From Methylobacter sp. (GTDB taxonomy: Bacteria > Pseudomonadota > Gammaproteobacteria > Methylococcales > Methylomonadaceae), in contig JAGXGY010000054.1 of assembly GCA_024636505.1 (NCBI GenBank), positions 28,677 through 92,676 on the forward strand: a stretch of DNA of 64,000 nucleotides, given 5' to 3'. The position numbers were made by a program, and so were the translations under genes. The notes beneath the pieces were generated by a model. It ran no database searches, was not told where the DNA came from, and saw only the letters and a program-made list of their open reading frames with translations. Within the stretch, counting starts at the first letter, position 1, and every line of letters begins with the position of its first letter. Shown in pieces: positions 58,272 through 64,000 of the stretch.

Positions 58272-59678
58272 ATGACCAACGTTAATTCCGACAAGCTTTC
58301 CAGCGCCCGTTTTGCCCAAGCAACCGATGCCTTTGTCGAGGTATTTACCGCTTCTGTCGACTTTGACCAGCGAATGGCGCAGCAGGATATTGAAGGGTCG
58401 ATCGCCCACGCAAAAATGCTTTGTGCTTGCGACATTCTGACCGAACCGGAACGTGATGACATTATTAATGGTCTGGGCCAAATCAGCCGGGAAATCATTA
58501 AAGGCGAATTTGTCTGGTCGATCAAGCAGGAAGATGTTCATATGAACATTGAAGCCCGCCTGACTGATTTAATCGGCATTGCCGGCAAAAAACTGCATAC
58601 CGGACGTTCGCGTAACGATCAGGTAGCAACGGACATTCGTCTTTACCTGCGCAGTGAAATCCAGCAGATTAGCGTCCAGCTCACCCGCCTGCAATCAGCT
58701 ATTCTGGATTTGGCAGAACAACATAGCGATACTATTATGCCGGGTTTTACGCATTTGCAGGTTGCCCAGCCGATCACCTTCGGCCATCACCTGATGGCCT
58801 GGTTCGAAATGCTAAGCCGCGACAGGGAAAGGCTTGACGATTGCTGCAAGCGGGTCAACATCATGCCGCTGGGTTCTGCGGCATTGGCAGGAACCAGCTA
58901 TCCGATAGACCGCCAGATGACCTCTGATTTACTGGGTTTTAGCCGTCCGTCGGCCAATTCGCTGGATTCGGTCAGCGATCGTGATTTTGCGATTGAATTT
59001 ACCGCAGCAGGCAGTTTGATCATGATGCATTTATCGCGTTTTTCTGAAGAATTAATCTTATGGTCAAGCGCCCAGTTCGACTTTATCGAAATGCCTGATG
59101 CCTTTTGCACCGGCTCTTCAATTATGCCGCAAAAGAAAAATCCCGACGTACCTGAACTGGTACGCGGCAAATCCGGCCGGGTAACCGGTCACCTAGTTTC
59201 GCTGCTGATGCTGATGAAAAGCCAGCCGCTGGCCTACAACAAAGACAATCAGGAAGATAAGGAACCGCTATTCGATACCGCCGATACCTTAATCAATTGC
59301 TTACGGGCTTATGCCGACATGGTTCCCCATATCACCGCCAAAAAAACCAACATGTATAATTCGGCCAAGCGCGGTTTTGCCACGGCGACCGACTTAGCCG
59401 ATTATCTGGTACGCAAAGGCATGGCTTTTCGTGATGCCCATGAAGTTGTCGGCCTAGCTGTACGCCTAGGATTAGAATCTCAACGCGATTTATCGGAACT
59501 TCCCCTGTCAGAGCTACAGCATTTTTCGAGCTTGATTACTGATGATGTTTTTGATTATCTAACGCTGGAAGGCTCGGTTGCCGCGCGTAAACATACTGGC
59601 GGCACCGCTCCGGATACCGTCAGACTCGCCATTCAGACGGCAAGAAAAAGCCCCCACTTCCTGCCTAAAGTTCTGTAG
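58272..59678 (+). CDS. argH: Argininosuccinate lyase
   Basis: Last step of arginine synthesis. The 468-residue protein has the family signature [20 protein letters not shown], the catalytic [20 protein letters not shown], and the loop [20 protein letters not shown]. The N-terminus [18 protein letters not shown] lacks the usual WGGRF motif form but is otherwise typical. Confidence 0.97.
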   Translation: MTNVNSDKLSSARFAQATDAFVEVFTASVDFDQRMAQQDIEGSIAHAKMLCACDILTEPERDDIINGLGQISREIIKGEFVWSIKQEDVHMNIEARLTDLIGIAGKKLHTGRSRNDQVATDIRLYLRSEIQQISVQLTRLQSAILDLAEQHSDTIMPGFTHLQVAQPITFGHHLMAWFEMLSRDRERLDDCCKRVNIMPLGSAALAGTSYPIDRQMTSDLLGFSRPSANSLDSVSDRDFAIEFTAAGSLIMMHLSRFSEELILWSSAQFDFIEMPDAFCTGSSIMPQKKNPDVPELVRGKSGRVTGHLVSLLMLMKSQPLAYNKDNQEDKEPLFDTADTLINCLRAYADMVPHITAKKTNMYNSAKRGFATATDLADYLVRKGMAFRDAHEVVGLAVRLGLESQRDLSELPLSELQHFSSLITDDVFDYLTLEGSVAARKHTGGTAPDTVRLAIQTARKSPHFLPKVL

Positions 59679-59749
59679 GCAATATTTAACTTGCCTGGAT
59701 TTATTTCCTCGGCTACATCCGCTGGAATACTCAACAATCAAATGTGGCT

Positions 59750-59778
59750 TTCCATGTCAATAGACTAATCATTATAAT
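59750..59778 (+). promoter_or_regulatory. Candidate sigma70 promoter of gap
   Basis: TTTCCA (59750-59755) and TATAAT (59773-59778) are 17 bp apart, 85 bp before the gap start codon. The -10 box is perfect and the -35 is a 4 of 6 match. Confidence 0.45.
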
Positions 59779-59862
59779 TTTTGGTACAATCACTGAGTTT
59801 ATCGGGAGCTTTAGCGCTATCCGTTTTTGTAAGTTTTCATTTCACCCATCTGGAGAATATCT

Positions 59863-60876
59863 ATGCCAATTAAAGTTGCAATCAATGGTTATGGTCGTAT
59901 TGGACGTAATATCGTTCGCGCATTATACGAGGCAGGCCGCACTAATGAAATTCAAATTGTTGCAATCAATGACTTGGGCGACGCTGCAACCAATGCGCAT
60001 CTGACTCAGTATGATTCAGTGCATGGGAAATTTCCTTTTGAAGTGAGTGTTGATGGCGATTACATCGTTATTAACGGCGATAAGATTAAGGTTTTCTCGG
60101 AAAGAGACCCCTCAAAACTGCCGTGGGCGGAATTGAATATTGATGTCGTTCATGAATGTACCGGTTTTTTCACCAGCAAAGCCAAGGCATCCGCTCATAT
60201 TTCTGCCGGCGCAAAAAAAGTTGTTATTTCAGCCCCCGGCGGTAACGATGTTGATGCCACTATCGTCTATGGCGTCAATCATGATGTGCTGAAAGCTTCA
60301 GATACCGTTATTTCCAACGCGTCATGTACAACCAACTGTTTATCGCCTTTAGTGAAGCCATTACTCGACACCATTGGCGTGGTGCATGGTTTAATGACCA
60401 CCATCCACTCTTACACCAACGATCAGGTTTTAACTGACGTTTATCACAGCGATTTACACCGCGCTCGTTCAGCCACGCAATCCATGATTCCTACGAAGAC
60501 CGGCGCCGCAGCCGCTGTTGGTTTGGTACTCCCTGAACTGGCTGGAAAAATGGATGGTTTCGCCATGCGCGTACCGACTATTAACGTTTCTGTTGTCGAT
60601 CTAACCTTTCAAGCCGGCAGAAATACCAGCAAAGAAGAAGTTGACCAAATCCTGAAAACAGCTTCTGAGGGCTCATTAAAAGGCATTCTGGAGTTCAATA
60701 CTAAGCCATTGGTTTCCATTGACTTTAATCACAATCCTGCCTCATCTATTTATGAGTCGTCATTGACTAAAGTCATGAATGGCAATTTCGTCAAAGTACT
60801 GTCCTGGTATGATAACGAATGGGGTTTTTCTAATCGTATGCTGGACACCACAATTGCTTTAGTCAACGCTAAATAA
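59863..60876 (+). CDS. gap: Type I glyceraldehyde-3-phosphate dehydrogenase
   Basis: Glycolytic/gluconeogenic enzyme, 337 residues. The NAD-binding start is [20 protein letters not shown], the catalytic cysteine region is [20 protein letters not shown], and the closing part has [24 protein letters not shown] precedes the ATG. It is 14 bp before pyk, so the two likely form one transcript of lower glycolysis. Confidence 0.97.
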   Translation: MPIKVAINGYGRIGRNIVRALYEAGRTNEIQIVAINDLGDAATNAHLTQYDSVHGKFPFEVSVDGDYIVINGDKIKVFSERDPSKLPWAELNIDVVHECTGFFTSKAKASAHISAGAKKVVISAPGGNDVDATIVYGVNHDVLKASDTVISNASCTTNCLSPLVKPLLDTIGVVHGLMTTIHSYTNDQVLTDVYHSDLHRARSATQSMIPTKTGAAAAVGLVLPELAGKMDGFAMRVPTINVSVVDLTFQAGRNTSKEEVDQILKTASEGSLKGILEFNTKPLVSIDFNHNPASSIYESSLTKVMNGNFVKVLSWYDNEWGFSNRMLDTTIALVNAK

Positions 60877-60890
60877 CGGATTTTCAAATA

Positions 60891-62330
60891 ATGTTAAGAA
60901 GAACCAAAATTTTAGCCACACTGGGTCCCGCTACGGATAAACCCGGGGTACTTGAAGGCATGTTTGCGGCCGGACTCGACTTTGTTCGGATGAATTTTTC
61001 GCACGGCTCTGCTCAAGATCATATCGACAGAGCCAATACTGTCCGTGAGCTCAGCAAGAAAACCGGTAGATTAGTCGGTATCTTGGCCGATTTACAAGGC
61101 CCTAAAATTCGTATTGCCCGCTTTAAAGACACCAAAGTGTTTTTAACCGACGGGCAGGATTTTGCTTTGGACATTAATCTGGACCCACTGGCCGGGGACA
61201 ACACGCAAGTCGGCATCACCTATGAACCTTTAGCCTTGGAAGTCAAGCCGGGCAGCAGATTGCTACTGGATGACGGCCGTATCGTGCTTGATGTAGTCAA
61301 TGTTGAAAACATGCGCGTTAACTGCACGGTTATCGTCGGCGGCGACCTGTCTAACAACAAAGGCATCAACCTGCTGGGCGGCGGCCTTTCCGCTGCGGCG
61401 CTAACCGACAAAGACAAAGAAGATATTAAAACGATTGCGATCATGAAATGCGATTATGTCGCCATTTCATTTCCACGCACCGCTGAAGATCTTCATGAAG
61501 CACGTCGTTTGTTAGTTGCTGCCGGCTGCCATGCCGGTATTGTCGCAAAAGTCGAACGGGCTGAAGCCCTGGATGTTATTGACGAAATCATTTTGGCGTC
61601 GGATGCTGTGATGGTGGCTCGCGGCGATCTCGGTGTCGAAATCGGCGACGCGAACTTGCCCGCTGTGCAAAAAATGCTGATTAATCGCACCCGCTCGCTG
61701 AACCGTGTTGCGATTACCGCTACACAAATGATGGAATCAATGATTGATAATCCGATTCCTACTCGCGCTGAAGTTTTTGATGTTGCCAATGCAGTTTATG
61801 ATGGCACCGATGTCATCATGCTATCGGCAGAGACAGCATCCGGGAAACACCCGATTAAAGCCATTGAAGCCATGCATCGTGTTTGTGTTGAAGCGGAAAA
61901 ACAAGCCCAAGTCCGTGTTTCAAGACATCGTATTGACCTTCAGTTTGAGCGTGTTGATGAAGCGATTGCCATGTCTGCGATGTATATGGCCAATCACTCC
62001 AAAATTAATGGCATTGCTGCGCTGACCGAATCAGGCTCAACCCCCTTATGGATGTCCAGAATCAGCTCAGGTATTCCGATTTTTGCATTCAGCCCTCATC
62101 AAAAAACCCTAGGCAAAGTCACCTTATACCGCGGCGTTTTTCCAATACTTTTCATTCATGACCTCAGTGATCATGCCGAAGTAAATCGGGCAATTATAGC
62201 GGAATTAAAAAGGCGCGGCGTAGCTACAGATGGCGATACATTTATTATCACTCAAGGCGATTTGGAAGGAATACCGGGCGGAACCAACGCATTGAAAGTC
62301 ATCACTGTCGGATCCGACGCAACCCATTAA
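60891..62330 (+). CDS. pyk: Pyruvate kinase
   Basis: Type II-like pyruvate kinase, 479 residues. It has RTKILATLGPATDKPGVLEG, the KPKI-type loop ADLQGPKIRIARFKDTKVFL, and the catalytic IVAKVERAEALDVIDEIILA followed by MVARGDLGVEIG. The signature motif with ATQMMESMIDNPIPTRAEVFD (shown here by its key residues) is intact. A strong terminator follows at 62385. Confidence 0.97.
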   Translation: MLRRTKILATLGPATDKPGVLEGMFAAGLDFVRMNFSHGSAQDHIDRANTVRELSKKTGRLVGILADLQGPKIRIARFKDTKVFLTDGQDFALDINLDPLAGDNTQVGITYEPLALEVKPGSRLLLDDGRIVLDVVNVENMRVNCTVIVGGDLSNNKGINLLGGGLSAAALTDKDKEDIKTIAIMKCDYVAISFPRTAEDLHEARRLLVAAGCHAGIVAKVERAEALDVIDEIILASDAVMVARGDLGVEIGDANLPAVQKMLINRTRSLNRVAITATQMMESMIDNPIPTRAEVFDVANAVYDGTDVIMLSAETASGKHPIKAIEAMHRVCVEAEKQAQVRVSRHRIDLQFERVDEAIAMSAMYMANHSKINGIAALTESGSTPLWMSRISSGIPIFAFSPHQKTLGKVTLYRGVFPILFIHDLSDHAEVNRAIIAELKRRGVATDGDTFIITQGDLEGIPGGTNALKVITVGSDATH

Positions 62331-62384
62331 AGTATTATTGATTTTGACTGCAGTAACTACAATTTCCAGCAGATAGCTTAAGCT

Positions 62385-62427
62385 AATGGCCTGAAAGAAT
62401 TCATTTTTTTCAGGCCATTTTTTATTT
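62385..62427 (+). terminator. Terminator after pyk
   Basis: AATGGCCTGAAA and TTTCAGGCCATT pair around a short A/T-rich loop and are followed by six more T. Classic intrinsic terminator closing the gap-pyk transcript. Confidence 0.85.
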
Positions 62428-62490
62428 ATCGACCACAGCCGACTAACGTTATTTTGCTGTCAACCATGACGTTTTACCAAAGAGTCCTAA

Positions 62491-62724
62491 TCAAAAATCG
62501 AGATCGTAGTCATAAAAATCACCTAGCTGCTCTTGCAAGCGTTTTTTGTCCCAATACAATTCAATTTTTCTTCGCGCCACCATTTTTTTTGCAGCTCGCT
62601 CACTTTCACTAGAAAATGCTATATATTCATTGCTCAAACCCAAATCGAAGCCTTCACTATCAAGATCACCTTCATCCTGGCTTTTATCGACACCAATTTC
62701 AGATGCAGATTTAGATACTTTCAT
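62491..62724 (-). CDS. PA3496-like small protein
   Basis: The 77-residue acidic protein ends with ARRKIELYWDKKRLQEQLGD and FYDYDLDF, the pattern of the gammaproteobacterial PA3496 family (R-R-x-I-E-x-x-x-E/D-x-K-x-L-x-x-x-L-x-D). The first half is charged and probably disordered. Function is unknown. It converges with pyk across the terminator. Confidence 0.65.
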   Translation of the reverse strand: MKVSKSASEIGVDKSQDEGDLDSEGFDLGLSNEYIAFSSESERAAKKMVARRKIELYWDKKRLQEQLGDFYDYDLDF

Positions 62725-62968
62725 AATTATAATTAATCTAACCTTAAAAACTCACTTTTTAATTAGTTATGGCGCACTTGTAAAGAAAAATTTTAATACA
62801 ACCAACATATTTTTTGATTAACAATGCTGCCGACCATTAACAACGAGGCGCGAAAGCCGATGCTGTAGACTTTTAGACCTAGCGCACTCGTTAGACAGAG
62901 ACCCGCTCTGGACGCTTACAAGCCTCTGTCGGCCATTGACAATCTGGGGGCCAGCATCATTATTTCAG

Positions 62969-63784
62969 CTATCTTTGACGGCTATTTAATAATTCATGCC
63001 TAACCAGCTGTTCATTTTTTAAAGGTATATAAGATGTCGGCGAAACAGGCCGGGAAGAAAGACGCAGTCGATCGAATTCCGTTTTGACCACTTGGTAGCA
63101 TTCGCAGGCACGCATTTCCAACCCGGGCCTATCCAGTACCGTAATGTGCCCTCGCCGGTAATCAATCAATCCTGCTTGCTGCAATTTCCTGGCAGCCTCG
63201 GTGATGCCTTCACGACGCACACCGAGCATATTGGCGATTAATTCCTGGGTAATGCATAACTCATTTGAAGGAAGTCGATCAAGACTTAGCAGCAGCCAGC
63301 GGCAAAGTTGCTGATCGACAAAATGATGACGATTACAGGCCGATGTCAGTGCTATCTGAGTAATTAGCCCCTGGGTATAGCGCAACAACAAATCGTGCAG
63401 CACTCCATTGCAGCATCCCTCAGAACGGTTGAATTCCTGCAGAAGCAATTGCGCACGTAACCGATAGGCATAGCCAACATTCCGCACAACAGCCCGATGC
63501 GGCATGGCTCCGCCACCCATGAACAGGGAAATCCCTATGACGCCATCATTGCCGACCATGGCGATTTCGGCTGGCGCGCCACTTTCCATTACATAAAGCA
63601 GCGAGACAATACTGGTCGTGGGAAAATAAGCATAATGCAGTTCTTCCCCAAACTCATAAACAACCTCTCCAAGCCGCAATGCAACCAGTTCAAGATGAGG
63701 AGAAAGACGCTTGTATTCAGCTGCGGATAACGAGTCAAGAATATGGTTGCTTTGCCCAAGGCTATGGTCATGCGGGTCAATCAT
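62969..63784 (-). CDS. Crp/Fnr family transcriptional regulator
   Basis: The 271-residue protein has a cyclic-nucleotide-binding-like barrel (ALRLGEVVYEFGEELHYAYF, IAMVGNDGVIGISLFMGGG) and a C-terminal winged helix (ITQELIANMLGVRREGITEA, ARKLQQAGLIDYRRGHITVL). The FNR cysteines are not in the N-terminus and the cAMP-contact residues are not clearly present, so the ligand is unknown. The start at 63784 has AGGAG seven bases upstream and is preferred to 63829. An IS1-type element lies 79 bp upstream. Confidence 0.85.
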   Translation of the reverse strand: MIDPHDHSLGQSNHILDSLSAAEYKRLSPHLELVALRLGEVVYEFGEELHYAYFPTTSIVSLLYVMESGAPAEIAMVGNDGVIGISLFMGGGAMPHRAVVRNVGYAYRLRAQLLLQEFNRSEGCCNGVLHDLLLRYTQGLITQIALTSACNRHHFVDQQLCRWLLLSLDRLPSNELCITQELIANMLGVRREGITEAARKLQQAGLIDYRRGHITVLDRPGLEMRACECYQVVKTEFDRLRLSSRPVSPTSYIPLKNEQLVRHELLNSRQR

Positions 63785-63862
63785 AAGTAATCTCCTACTT
63801 TGGCGATAAGCATTAAATAGCTCTTTCATCCATCAAAAAGAGTCGCAATTATTAGTAAATTT

Positions 63863-64000
63863 GGTAATGGGTCAAACCTGTAACTTGGTATGAATATCGA
63901 CGCCAAACTCTACCTTATTGATAAGCAGTCCAATGACAGTATCATGCATCAAAGCTGACTTGGAAAAACAGATGGTTTTCCTTGTCAACCGTTTGATCCA
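63863..64000 (-). mobile_element. IS1-family element, right end (continues beyond window)
   Basis: The element starts at about GGTAATGGGTCAAACCTG, which resembles IS1-family terminal repeats beginning GGT. It contains the end of a transposase gene. The other end is beyond the window. Its insertion lies upstream of the Crp/Fnr gene and may change its promoter. Confidence 0.55.
63872..64000 (-). CDS. IS1-family transposase, C-terminal fragment (partial)
   Basis: On the minus strand the open frame reads WIKRLTRKTICFSKSALMHD and then TVIGLLINKVEFGVDIHTKL and QV before TGA at 63874-63872. This resembles the end of IS1 InsAB transposase (R-L-x-R-K-[ST]-x-x-F-S-K-S-x-x-x-H-D-x-V-I-G). Forty-two residues are visible; the rest of the gene is outside the window, so it cannot be said whether it is intact. 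Confidence 0.65.
   Translation of the reverse strand, partial: WIKRLTRKTICFSKSALMHDTVIGLLINKVEFGVDIHTKLQV

Noticed and set aside
62725..62968. Gene in the 244-bp gap before the Crp/Fnr gene
   Set aside because: No frame with a ribosome site. A pair of similar words (GACCATTAACAAC and GGCCATTGACAATC) was noted but has no clear meaning.

Overview
This window looks like chromosome from a gammaproteobacterium, most probably a methanotroph-type Methylococcales relative. That placement is inferred from gene order and from how the proteins read; no methane monooxygenase gene is present. The block mnmG-rsmG-parA-parB-atpIBEFHAGDC-glmU-glmS (6500-21456, minus strand) is the classical origin-proximal gammaproteobacterial arrangement. 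Most of the rest is housekeeping: coaBC and radC, thrB, ribA, glgP, hemL, rmuC, purE-purK, argH, gap and pyk.

Layout. 1-3000: coaBC (partial) and radC, then the AMMECR1/Memo pair. 3000-5950: repeat debris, a probable orphan HEARO/IscB-type guide RNA, the AmrS radical SAM gene, and an IS200/IS605-type TnpB element inserted at the amrS 3' end. 5950-21460: DUF2058 gene, glmS, glmU, the ATP synthase operon, a parB/mini-parB/parA cluster, rsmG and mnmG. 21500-27000: a small basic ORF with a 20-bp perfect hairpin inside it (ArfA-like logic), a YihY-type membrane protein, a UPF0182 protein and a GT2 glycosyltransferase with no normal start codon. 27000-34630: a nitrosative-stress island. It has two copies of a truncated hemoglobin plus [2Fe-2S]/FAD reductase pair, an HPP-CBS membrane protein, a MOSC protein, an Fe-S type repressor, and an NsrR regulator with a near-perfect NsrR operator. 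34630-48290: housekeeping genes, a ParA-like ATPase, a TnpA relic, a BLUF photosensor, rmuC, purEK and a DUF211/VIT-like pair. 48350-57800: a five-gene operon of three NuoM-like proteins, a NuoL/DabB-like protein and DabA (DUF2309), predicted to be an ion-driven inorganic-carbon uptake complex. 58270-64000: argH, gap, pyk, a PA3496-like small protein, a Crp/Fnr regulator and the end of an IS1-family element.

A second theme is repeats. A dispersed family built on the words GAACGCAGATGACGC and ACTACTCAGC occurs at least six times. One copy sits inside the atp operon, and two form the last codons of protein genes. One copy is itself split by a 108-bp insert flanked by a 6-bp duplication. Two identical 26-nt palindromes and three IS200/IS605-related remnants add to the picture of a genome seeded with small mobile elements.

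The most noteworthy candidates are the hairpin-containing ArfA-like gene, the NsrR-controlled split-flavohemoglobin island, the DabA/NuoM complex, the mini-ParB, and the orphan HEARO RNA.
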